Shown in pieces: positions 32,655 through 42,198 of a DNA stretch of 64,000 bases. The DNA is taken from NCBI RefSeq assembly GCF_019059575.1, contig NW_024881536.1, positions 1,488,001 through 1,552,000 on the forward strand. The letters are read 5' to 3'. The first letter of the stretch is position 1, and each line of letters starts with the position of its first letter. Made by a program: the position numbers and the translations under genes. The notes under the pieces were generated by a model that worked only from the letters and a program-made list of their open reading frames with translations, searched no databases and was not told the DNA's origin. The stretch is from Amphibalanus amphitrite. Lineage: Eukaryota > Arthropoda > Thecostraca > Balanomorpha > Balanidae.

Positions 32655-33185
32655 GCGCGTCCCTCTTCACCGGCGACCGGTGCCGAGCCGCTGCCGCCGC
32701 CGCCGCCAGCGCAGGATGAGCTGGTGGTGCTGGACGCTGACTCCGAGTCCAAACCGGCGCGGACCCGCGAGGACGAAGATGGCGAGCTCCAGGAAGCCAT
32801 CGTGAGGTCGCTGGGGAAGGGAGCGCCGGCCGACACCTCGGAGCAGGCACGGTGACTATAAATAGAGCAGGCACATCTCTCGGATTTCTGCGTGGAAGAC
32901 GGCCAGTCTCTCTGCTCAGTGGACCTGGCCGGCGACTTTACCTACCGGCTGGTGGGCATCGTCAGCCACTACGGCGGCGCCACGCACTCCGGACACTACG
33001 TGTCGGACGTCTACAGCGTCGGCAGGGACCGTTGGTACCACTATAACGATAGCCGAGTCAGCTGTGTCGACGAGGCCGACATTATGGGCGAGGGACACCA
33101 GAGAAACGGCTACATATTCTTCTACCTCCACAAAGACCTATATAACCAAGTGGTCAGCGCAGAGGGAGCCGGCGGGGCGCTGTAA
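32655..33185 (+). CDS. USP37: USP37-like deubiquitinase, UIM and second catalytic half (disrupted)
   Basis: Continues from the insertion with PSSPATGAEPL, an acidic stretch, then a ubiquitin-interacting motif LQEAIVRSL. The His box follows as LVGIVSHYGGATHSGHYVSD and the third catalytic region as WYHYNDSRVS, ending GYIFFYLHKDLYNQVV and a TAA at 33183-33185. All of this is USP37-like. Between the UIM and the His box the frame meets stops in a 24-base segment bounded by direct repeats GAGCAGGCAC (32841-32850 and 32865-32874). Either it is a small duplication that breaks the gene, or a tiny intron (donor ATC/GTGAGG near 32801, acceptor ATAGAG before 32868) removes it, with phases that would fit. 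Confidence 0.8.
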
Positions 33186-34905
33186 CCGCCGCGCCAGGGA
33201 GCACAGGCTCTGAGCGGCACCGGCGGTTCGTATGGGTACATGTGGTTAAAGGAAATAGTTCACATTTTAACATGGGTTTTTAACTGGAATAGCAGTTCCG
33301 TAGCTTGGGCTGAGACGAGCATAAATCAGGAGCTTTTACAGCCCAACGATCACCCTAGGCAAAGATATTCTATTTCTCGTCCCGAAAAAGGTGCCTTGCG
33401 TTGAGGTTGTGTGCCTTGCATATATTTGCATCCAGTATGAAACGAGCATGGGTCCCGAAAATTCTTCAGAAACGCTCCAGTAACAAAAGAAAATTATTCA
33501 GAAAATTCTTCAGAGGCGCTCCAGTAACAAAAGCATGAGCAGATCGCCCAAATGCCGGTGGCCGCGATAATTTCTCTAGCTTCTGAAGAATTTTCGGGAC
33601 CCATGCTCTTTTCATACTGGATCGCGTGTGCCTTACAGAAACTGAAAAGTTCTTCCTATATCAAAAATATAGAAAATAATATTTTGTTATAAAAAGGTTT
33701 TATTTTCTTTGCTGATCATTTTGAACATAAAAAATCATAAATCCATTGCAAAAAATATAATTTCGTGAAAGTGAACTATTTCCTTTAATGTGTTTATGCA
33801 TGTGAGCTTGTACTTTCTGTTAAATAGCACAATAAAAACGTAAGCATAATAGCTGGCAGCTGCTAGAATGTACCTATATATCTACAGCAGATCCAGTCCG
33901 ACTCTTCGTCCGTGTACTAAGCGATTGCGTTTTGAAAATTGCGCTCATTATAACGCTAAAAATGTTGTTAGCATTTTTCATATACCTACTATCGAAGAAG
34001 AATAGACTCGATGGTTTATGCAGCACCCGACAACCAAAAGCTAATACCACAGCGCCGATGGCCGATAGAAATATATCAAAAGTTCACGCAAAAGCTATAG
34101 AAGGCGGGTTTGGGGCTTGGGCATACTGAGGTATCGCGTTATTATTTGTTTCAGCTGTTCCACACAATACATACCAAAAGTGGCGCAACTAATTCATTTA
34201 ATATGTTCATCAACAGCTGCTTGCTGCTCACAGAAGGTTATCTCGGGTGAAGCTTGAATTTCATTAGTGAACTTTTAGCTAACGAAGAGTCGCTAAAAAA
34301 TTAGAACACCTTTTGCTTATTTACTCCAAATTTACTCCAACTCAGGATTTGTCTTAGAAATCTGTCAGGATTTGTCTCAGGTAACAGTTCCAAATTGTTT
34401 GGTATGTATCTTTAAACTTCCTACGAAGTACGATTAGCTATTAATTTTGAATTTGTATGGAAAGATTGCTAAGAATTGATCATCTCTTCTTCGGGATAAC
34501 TCAGAATTGCCAGTGCTTCTAGGTATCTGTTTTTTTCTGTGTTCCATCGTTTTGTACATGAAATCAAAATAGTTCAAGTTCGGTTACCCCTGCAGCTGCT
34601 GAGCCTCTGCTCCACCCGCCGGCTGCCGGGGAGGGCCAACTAGACTCTACCTCTCCAACGATATCATTGCAGAGGCGGACACAGTGTGAAGAGATAGAGC
34701 AACGAAACATTGCCTACACATTCCTGAATTCAAATTGGTAGCTGAGATAGTGTCTAAATTTGGTAAATGTCAAGTTTAAGTCCTAAGAAGATTTCATTGA
34801 TAAATTTTTCATATTATTACATTATTTGACATCCTGAATCCAAAAATGATACTCATATGTCTCGCAATTAAAGAAAAAAACATAATCAAACCTGACCTAA
34901 CCTTA
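33186..34905. other. 3' flank of USP37 and intergenic sequence
   Basis: AT-rich, with an AATAAA-type signal at about 33830 (CACAATAAAAACG). Apart from the palindrome at 33430 nothing is supported. Confidence 0.4.
33430..33622. mobile_element. small palindromic MITE
   Basis: Inverted arms of about 45 bases: ATCCAGTATGAAACGAGCAT and GGGTCCCGAAAATTCTTCAG on the left, with complement TTCTGAAGAATTTTCGGGAC on the right. The middle holds a CGCTCCAGTAACAAAAG direct repeat. No clear target duplication. Confidence 0.75.
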
Positions 34906-36022
34906 CCGTAAAACGGGGTGTTAAGGGACAGTTTTGAGGTGTTTTGTTATATAACTCAAGAAGGGTTGGAGATAGAAGCATCAAATTGTCAGCATTTTAT
35001 GTGGAATTTGGTGCTTTACATGCCTGCCACATTAAAGTTTTTAAGATTTATACCTGCATATTATTTTTTATTATTTTTCATCACTGTCCCTTAGCACCCC
35101 AATGTGGGGTGTTAAGGGACACCTATATTATTCCAAGAAATGGTCATCAAATGCCCACAATTGGGGTGTGGAAGGGCACACAATTTATTTATTGAAATGT
35201 TTTGCATATTCTGTCACAAAACAAGTCAGGTTCATTCACCACTAATGAGCTTTTTAGCCAATTACGTGTAATGCAGTTTACGCTTGTGGAAAATGTGCTA
35301 ATTATAAGGTAAACAGAACCAAAAAGTAATCTTCTGTCATCAATAAAAACCCATGTTGAAGCTTGTCACTTGTCATTATGTTGCCCTCTTTGTTTTAGCC
35401 TTTTTATGATGACATCACATTTACTTACATCAGTCTCCATTGACCCATCATTGTAAAAGAGAGTGTTGAGATGTTTTGTTACATAACTTAAGATGTGTTA
35501 GAGATAAAAGCACGAACTTGCCAGCATTTTATGTGGAATTAGGTGTTTTCCATGCCTACTTAATTAAATTATATTTAGATATTATTTTTTTATTTTTTCT
35601 TCCCTGTTCCTTAGCACCCCACATCCACCTCAAAATATGCATGTATCCGGAAAAGAGGAAGAGGATGATGAATGAATGGGTGGATTTGCACAAGTTTTTC
35701 AGGAAACATGTACAATACATGTGTCAATACACCTATGCATTCATCTTCCCTGTACACCCACTAGTTTATGTGGTACACACAGAGTTTTGGAGATGTTTCA
35801 ATTTTGTGAAAATGTAGCATGATTTTCAAATCCATTTTTGAACCAAATCACTTGCATGAAAAACCATGCCATTTTCTCCTATGGTCAAGAGCAAAACAGT
35901 GTTAACTACCACACTGAAGTTTTTATTGAACCTTCTCAAATTAGGAAGTTAATATGACTCAACGTTTTTCCCATGCAACTGTCCCTTAACACCCCACTGT
36001 CCCTTAACACCCCATTTTACGG
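34906..36022. mobile_element. Tc1/mariner-like non-autonomous element
   Basis: Flanked by TA on both sides (34904-34905, 36023-36024). Inverted ends CCGTAAAACGGGGTGTTAAG and its near complement. GGGTGTTAAGGGACA motifs are repeated near both ends, twice in tandem at the right. The interior holds two related halves (about 34925-35100 and 35455-35620) sharing CAGCATTTTATGTGGAATT. No transposase frame. Confidence 0.78.
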
Positions 36023-38606
36023 TACCTACTTACCTATAACCTACCAACCTACAACCTACAAACCTACCCTAACCTAACCTAACCTACAAACCTACCTACC
36101 TACAACCTAAAACCTACAAACCTACAACCTAACCTAACCTAAAACCTTAAATTTTTGCTGTTTCATATTCATATCAAAAGCGCCACAATTGTAGTTAGGA
36201 CCTAAACTTGACATATACCCTAAATTTGGTGTCAATCCCATTTGAAATGACTTCACACTGATGTCAGAAGTCCAGTTATAGATTTGAGTTTCTTAGTTTC
36301 CTCGGCTCACAATATATCTGACAAATAGAACTGAATTTATACCTAGTATGGTGACAAAAATGTTTATTCTGATTCGCCTCACATTCACCTCAACTGAAAG
36401 GCTATGACATCAACATGTTTTGATGCTACCAACTGAGCAAGGCCTGTCTTTAATCTCAGTTGGTGGAGAGTTTGTCTTCCATTAGTAGGGGCATGGGTTT
36501 GAGTCATTCCTGTGCTCTTTATTTAAGACTCCTGATGGGGATGGTTTGCGGTTGGTGGGAGCAGCCACAGCCAGTTGAGTGGGACAGGTTGTGTGTATCC
36601 TTGGGCTCATTAAAATTTGGCATCTAAATTATCCTGTTAATGGGAATTGTGAGGTTGGATAGTTAGGGTTGCTGGGTTCAGACTTCAGGGTTGGGGTGTT
36701 TTTTCCTCCTTTTCTTTCTATTTTTCTTTTTCTTTTTCTTCTCTTTTCTTTCTTGATTCTTTTTCTTTTTTCTCTGCCCTTTCTTTCCTCTGCAAGTTGC
36801 AACAAGCTTTGCAAGAATTGTCATTTGTAGGAACAAGCTGCTGGCTGAGAGATTGGGTAGGCAGCTAGTTACCTTACCTTCTTTCCCATTTGCACTCTTT
36901 TTCTTTCAATCAATGCTATGTTTTCCAATAGTGATTGTTAGCAGATGTCAGGGAAAGTTGTGGAAATGAATAACCAAGAGCATTTTTGCTTTTTTTTTGC
37001 AATGTGATCTTCAGTTCTTCACCCAAGTCAATGATAAATGCTTGGAATGGCCCATCCCTATTTGTCTTCCCAAGATAATTCAGGTCACTTTGATCATTGA
37101 TATATTTAAGGCACACCTTGTGTCCTGTGCTCTTTACCAATCTCACAAATATGTGTTTCTATGAGGAGCTTCACTGGCTTTGATGCCATATTATAAGACT
37201 GTAAGGTCCATCCAATTCTTAGTAACAGTAAGTAAATGAATAATTCCTTTCATTAAATTTTCCTAGCATGCATCTACAAGGGCAGGTTAGGTTCATGCTG
37301 CTTCATCAACCTTACACTTGTTAATTGCTCCCCAATTTAGACTGAAGCATGCAGTTGCATCAGTTGGATCAAAATGAAACAATTTTGGATGTGTTTGTAT
37401 CAAGTCTGGGTCAATTTACATGTCCATGCAAGTTTCTATAAAACTTTTAGTTTTTTTTTTCAGCGATTTTAGACTTTTTGGCTGAAAAGTTCAGAGCAGT
37501 GTGTGCCAGACTCGAAAGTGAATTTATTTTGTTTTGATTCTGCTACTCTGCTACTACAAATGGCAGATAGGGGGTCAGCATATTGCTCTCCACCACCGCA
37601 TTCTCCGTGAGCCGTGGCAGTGAGCGGGAAGCGCGGGTCTCGCACCCTTACGGCGGGCGGTCCCGGTCGGCACCGCAGTGCCGACCGCAGGATTCACCGC
37701 CGTACCGGCGTATTTCACGAATCCAGCGATGAGCAATGATGATTGATGAGTCATGAGCTGCCTACTGAGCTAGAAACGAACGCGGAAGGGAAAGTACAAC
37801 CCACGACGTCACAAGCACTGACGGGTCTATGCATTATACTGGCAATTGGAAGTTTGTGAAGTTTCGGGTAGGTACCTATGTAGAGGTCTGTTTTTTTTTT
37901 GGGGGGGGGGGGGAAATGTGTCTGAGGTGGCGGTAGTGGTTCCCAAATATCAATTTACTGTTCCGAAAAAAGTGATCCGGACGTTTCTTATTTAAAACCC
38001 AATTCGCCTTCAGGGGGTTAAATAATGAGGATATTATAAGAGTAATTTTCATGATTCAGGTCGTTTTCCTTTCGCAGTGCCAAAATGACACCTTGCTGTT
38101 ATCCGATGAACGATTCTGCTTGGACTCATCAGCGCTGATCTCACGGCCCGCTGGCGCGATCTGTATAATCCTCCCCGGACTATCTTTATTGGACTCTCGG
38201 TCGTGACGTGCGTCCCAGCTGCCCAGTTCCCGTTTCTCGCCCGATATCGTGTGCGATGTGCACGCTCGGACAGGACCAGCGCGGTACGATAAGGCGTCAC
38301 GATCTGGGCGAGGCTGAGTTGGCGTGATGTTTTGTCACGTTCGCCTGCTTTTCATGATACGGACAGATCTATACCTATGCTGATAATCTACATTGTATGG
38401 ACTATGGAGCAAACAAACTCAACTCGAACAAACTCGGCGCGATTCCAGTCTTGTGATTCCATTGGCTGTTTCGGCATATAATTATAAAGGCATTTTATAC
38501 AGGCAAAGAACTGTGATGACAATGATCAACCGACAGCGTCGATAGATTACAATCGTTAGCGATCAATGACTATCGATAAAATGTCGATCACCAGGGACAG
38601 GTCCTG
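36023..38606. other. intergenic; CCTAA-like run and polypyrimidine tract only
   Basis: 36064-36145 contains CCTAACCTAACCTAACCT and similar runs mixed with AACCTACA; 36700-36790 is a CT-rich tract; G-runs lie near 37900. No gene is supported. Confidence 0.4.
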
Positions 38607-38783
38607 GGGCCGTATTCACGTCGATCATTTTCGTAAGAATTTTCTTAAGTTTGACCTACTTCTTAAGTAAATTTTTTCATTCACGTGAACTCCGCCGATA
38701 AAAACTTAAGAAGTGTCGACGTGAATACCAAATTATACTTACGAAAGAAAATCGACTTACGAAGTCGACGTGAATACGGCCCC
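38607..38783. mobile_element. MITE with GGGGCCGTATTCACGTCGA ends
   Basis: Inverted ends GGGGCCGTATTCACGTCGA and TCGACGTGAATACGGCCCC around about 140 bases that also contain inner copies of GTCGACGTGAATAC. It encodes nothing. The target duplication is unclear, so the superfamily is not assigned. Confidence 0.78.
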
Positions 38784-39070
38784 TGATTTTCCACACAACC
38801 TATTTTCGGTACCCTCACTACCCACCATATGCCGGACATTTCACAAACATTACGATGTAAGAAAACAAAGGTGTAGAACACACAGACACCCAATTTCCGT
38901 CCCAAGTAATTAAAAGTACACCTGACTCGATATTTCATTGACCCTTGCCGGATCAGGCTATTGACCTACTTTCAGCTGTCTGTTGAAATCTGAAGTCACA
39001 AGTCACAGGCACTCGCGGCCGTTTTCGTTTCAGAGTTGTTCCAGAGTGTGTAAATTCTCCGGTTGTGACC

Positions 39071-39161
39071 ATGCTGCCCCGCCTGCGAGCGCTGCTGCCC
39101 ATCGCGGTATGTGTGACGCTGGCTCTCACCCACGGCTGCTCCGCTGAGGACGGCGACGATG
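39071..39161 (+). CDS. PTTG1IP: PTTG1IP exon 1, signal peptide
   Basis: From the ATG at 39071 it reads MLPRLRALLPIAVCVTLALT then HGCSAEDGDD: a basic start, a hydrophobic core and a likely cleavage after the C-S-A region. The donor GATG/GTAAGC (39161/39162) leaves phase 1, which fits exon 2. The upstream 38784-39070 probably holds promoter and 5' UTR; no motif stands out. Confidence 0.87.
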
Positions 39162-39506
39162 GTAAGCCGCGCTCGGCCGCTCGGGAGGGAAATTCATTGA
39201 TTTGTAATTCTCATTATAGTGTGCATTTTTTTTTTCGTAAAGTACGTGCCAGTCTTTCCATCTCATGTTACGTTTTTACTGTCATGTTTTCAGTGTCTTT
39301 ATAATTCCTTTTCAAACTTTCCCCATTGTGTGTATTCCTCATTGTGTTTTTATAAGGCATATTTGTTCCTTGCAACGATTGCTGTTTGCGGACACACTTA
39401 CAGCCATGCAACGCACAAGCCTGTTACCAGTAAACTGATCTTTAGAGATCGCACCTCAATTAACGCTGTTTTGTGTTGTTTTTAATTGGTTAATCTTTTT
39501 TTTCAG

Positions 39507-39562
39507 CCAAGTGTGCGGCCCAGTCCGGCAAGGACTGTCATGCGTGCCTTCAGTTTGCTCAG
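39507..39562 (+). CDS. PTTG1IP: PTTG1IP exon 2, start of PSI-like domain
   Basis: After a T-rich TTTTTTTTCAG acceptor it reads AKCAAQSGKDCHACLQFAQ and ends at GCTCAG/GTAAGT, phase 0. The cysteine spacing (KC, DC, AC) matches the PBF stretch CSQNTNKTCEECLKN. Confidence 0.88.
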
Positions 39563-39948
39563 GTAAGTTTGTTGTTTATTTTCTGTAAATAGTTTATTTT
39601 ACAGTCTATTCCTAAAAGTCTGTCGATAACTTTGATAATGCAAAAATTTGACTATAAGACAGTCATACCTACATGCACGCGAGCGCAATAGATTTGCAGC
39701 CGCAGGAACACCTTTTGCTGACTGCCTAATTTTGCGGTAGTTGTTGACACGATTAGGCGACATGTGCACGTATTAGCCACGTCTTAGCCTCGTCACTACG
39801 GAGCCCTGCGTAGCTGGCACGGCATTGCAATGCATCGTTCGCCTGCATTTGATAGTAGACACCAGGTACCCACCCTCCTACCGCCGCCCGAGAGCCCCCG
39901 CTGGTATAATGTCGGCGTCTGTACTACCCCGTGCCGCCCGACCCGCAG

Positions 39949-40057
39949 TGCTACTACTGTACATCGAGCAAGAAGTGCGCCTACAACCCCGTCAACAGCT
40001 TCCTGCCCAAGGCCAGCAACTGCTCCCTGTCGGACGTCCGCTGGGGCACCTGCTGGG
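39949..40057 (+). CDS. PTTG1IP: PTTG1IP exon 3, PSI-like domain end
   Basis: Pituitary tumour-transforming 1 interacting protein (PBF) is a small type I membrane glycoprotein that binds securin and helps carry it to the nucleus. This exon reads CYYCTSSKKCAYNPVNSFLP then KASNCSLSDVRWGTCW, matching the human CLWCNTNKACLDYPVTSVLP and RWGVCW blocks. All cysteines are kept and NCS is a possible N-glycosylation site. The acceptor is CCCGCAG, the donor TGGG/GTAGGT at 40057/40058, phase 1. The donor edge is multiplied in the next intron. Confidence 0.92.
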
Positions 40058-41165
40058 GTAGGTAGACCGTCCGCTGGGGCACCTACTGGGGTATGTCACT
40101 GGTCACTGGGGCACCTGCTGGGGTAGGTAGACCGTCCGCTGGGGGGGGGGGGGGACCTACCTGCTGGGGTAGGTAGACCGGTCACTGGGGAATGGTCTAC
40201 TGTGGTAGGTAGACTGGTCACTGGGGCACCTGCTGGGGTAGGTCACTGGTCACTGGGGAGGAGGGGGGGGGAGGGCCAGCGACTGCTCCCTGTCGGACGT
40301 CCGCTGGGGCACCTGCTGGGGTAGGTAGACCGTCCGCTGGGGGGGGGGGGGGACCTACCTGCTGGGGTAGGTAGACCGGTCACTGGGGAATGGTCTACTG
40401 TGGTAGGTAGACTGGTCACTGGGGCACCTGCTGGGGTAGGTCACTGGTCACTGGGGAGGAGGGGGAGGGGCTGGGGTAGGTAGACTGGTCAGTGGTCACT
40501 GGGGAGGAGGGGGGGCTGGGGTAGGTAGACCGGCCGCTGGGGCACCTGCTGGGGTAGGTGGTCCGTCCGCTGGGGCACCCTGGAGTAGGTAGACCGGCCG
40601 CTGGGGCACCTGCTGGGGTAGGTAGACTGGTCACTGGGGAGGAGGGGGGCTGGGGTAGGTAGACTGGTCCGTCCGCAGGGGGGGGGGGCTGGAGTAGGTA
40701 GACCGTCCGCTGGGGCACCTGCTGGGGTATGTAGACTGGTCACTGGGGAATAGTCTACTGGGGTAGGTGGTCCGTCCGCTGGGGCACCCTGGAGTAGGTA
40801 GACCGTCCGCTGGGGCACCTGCTGGGGTAGGTAGACTGGTCACTGGGGAATAGTCTACTGGGGTAGGTGGTCCGTCCGCTGGGGCACCTGCTGGGGTAGG
40901 TAGACCGTCCGCTGGGGCACCTGCTGGGGTAGGTAGACTGGTCACTGGGGGCACCTGCTGGGGTAGGTAGACGGGTCACTGGGGAATAGTCTACTGGGGT
41001 AGGTAGACCGTCCGCTGGGGCACCTGCTGGGGTAGATAGACTGGTCACTGGGGAATGGTCTACTGGGGTAGGTAGACCGTCCGCTGGGGCACCCTGGAGT
41101 AGGTAGACCGTCCGCTGCGGCACCTGCTGGGGTAGGTCACTGGACCGTCCGCCGGGGGCAGGATC
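40058..41165 (+). repeat. minisatellite made of the PTTG1IP exon 3 donor edge
   Basis: Units of 25-35 bases carry CGTCCGCTGGGGCACCTGCT then GGGGTAGGTAGAC. That is the last seven codons of exon 3 (VRWGTCW) plus its GTAGGT donor. Fifteen to twenty copies, some with G-runs in place of the GCACC. A longer copy at 40275-40320 repeats 46 bases of exon 3, from the codons for ASNCSL on (one A to G change), so a block of about 260 bases was duplicated as well. Pro-rich minus-strand ORFs here are artefacts. Confidence 0.93.
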
Positions 41166-41499
41166 TGCCCGCGCCGAGCCGCACCTGTGCGATACGTACT
41201 CCACAACTGGTACCTACATTGTTCACCTAGTTCCTAGCCTAAATTAGTGTGTAGGCATTTAGCACCGTTAATTAATGGTTTTATTATTTTTGAATTTTGC
41301 CTCAGTCTCAGTAGGTAAAAGTGCAGTTCTATACATTCATCATATTGTGATTAAAGCCGTGAAGACACCTTGTACTTGACGTAGATCATGCTAGATATGC
41401 GTTTTATCTCCCCCGAACCTAGCTATACGCCTGTAGCGGCAGTGTCCCGCTCACCCCACCTGTCTGTGACGCTGGCCCTGCGTGTGTTCTCCACTGCAG

Positions 41500-41605
41500 T
41501 GAATTTCCTGGCGCTGATCATCAGTCTGGTGGTGATTGTGCTGGTGATCGCCCTCTCCATCGGCTGCTGGTGCTACTGCTGGTGCAAGCGCCGCCGCACG
41601 CGCAG
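41500..41605 (+). CDS. PTTG1IP: PTTG1IP exon 4, transmembrane segment
   Basis: After CCACTGCAG it reads VNFLALIISLVVIVLVIALS then IGCWCYCWCKRRRTRR: one membrane span, a palmitoylation-prone Cys cluster and a basic stop-transfer, as in the human VNFEALIITMS to CCCCCCRRKRSRK. The donor CGCAG/GTGAGC leaves phase 2. Confidence 0.92.
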
Positions 41606-41854
41606 GTGAGCAGTGCCCACAGTGGTGCCGGGGCTGCTGGTGCCAGTCGGGCGCTGGTGGTGATCTATTGGGGGTCCTGTTCACCTGCTCTGCTGGTACT
41701 CCGCCGCCGCTGGGGACAGGTACTGTCAGCGCTCCGTCGGTTGTTACTGCCTTCTTCAGACCCTTAACCCTCCCCTCCTCTCCCGGTCCCCAATATGGAG
41801 GGGGTCAACAGCGGTACGCCGCGGGAGTGTGGTACCCGTAACCCTTCCTTCCCC

Positions 41855-42198
41855 TCCGCCCCCAGTGTGGAGCGGAACGAGCAGAGGTACGCCCCGGGAG
41901 TGTGGCATCCCTGACCCTCCCCTCCCGTCCCCAGTGTGGAGCGGGACGAGCAGCGGTACGGGAGTAATGCTATCCCCTAACCCTCCCCTCCCGTCCCCAG
42001 TGTGGAGCGGGACGAGCAGTGGTACGGCGGGAGTGTGGTGTCCCTAACCCTCCCCTCCCCTCCCCTCCCTCCCCCAGCGTGGAGCGGGACGAGCAGCGGT
42101 ACGGCAGGTCGAGTGCTATCCCCTCCCCTAACCCTCCCCTCCCGTCCCCAGCGTGGAGCGGGACGAGGTAGCGGTACGCCCGGGAGTGTGGTAGTCCT
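41855..42198 (+). repeat. tandem copies of PTTG1IP exon 5 start, left block
   Basis: Five copies of a unit of about 65-80 bases with CCCTCCCCTCCC, CCCAG, then GTGGAGCGGGACGAGCAG and CGGTACG. This is a polypyrimidine tract, an acceptor and the first codons of exon 5 (VERDEQRY). Copies start near 41867, 41934, 42000, 42079 and 42151. The block is cut by the copia element and continues at 47338. Confidence 0.92.

Noticed and set aside
40416-41204. Proline-rich minus-strand ORFs
   Set aside because: Antisense reading of the PTTG1IP exon 3 donor array; repeat artefact.
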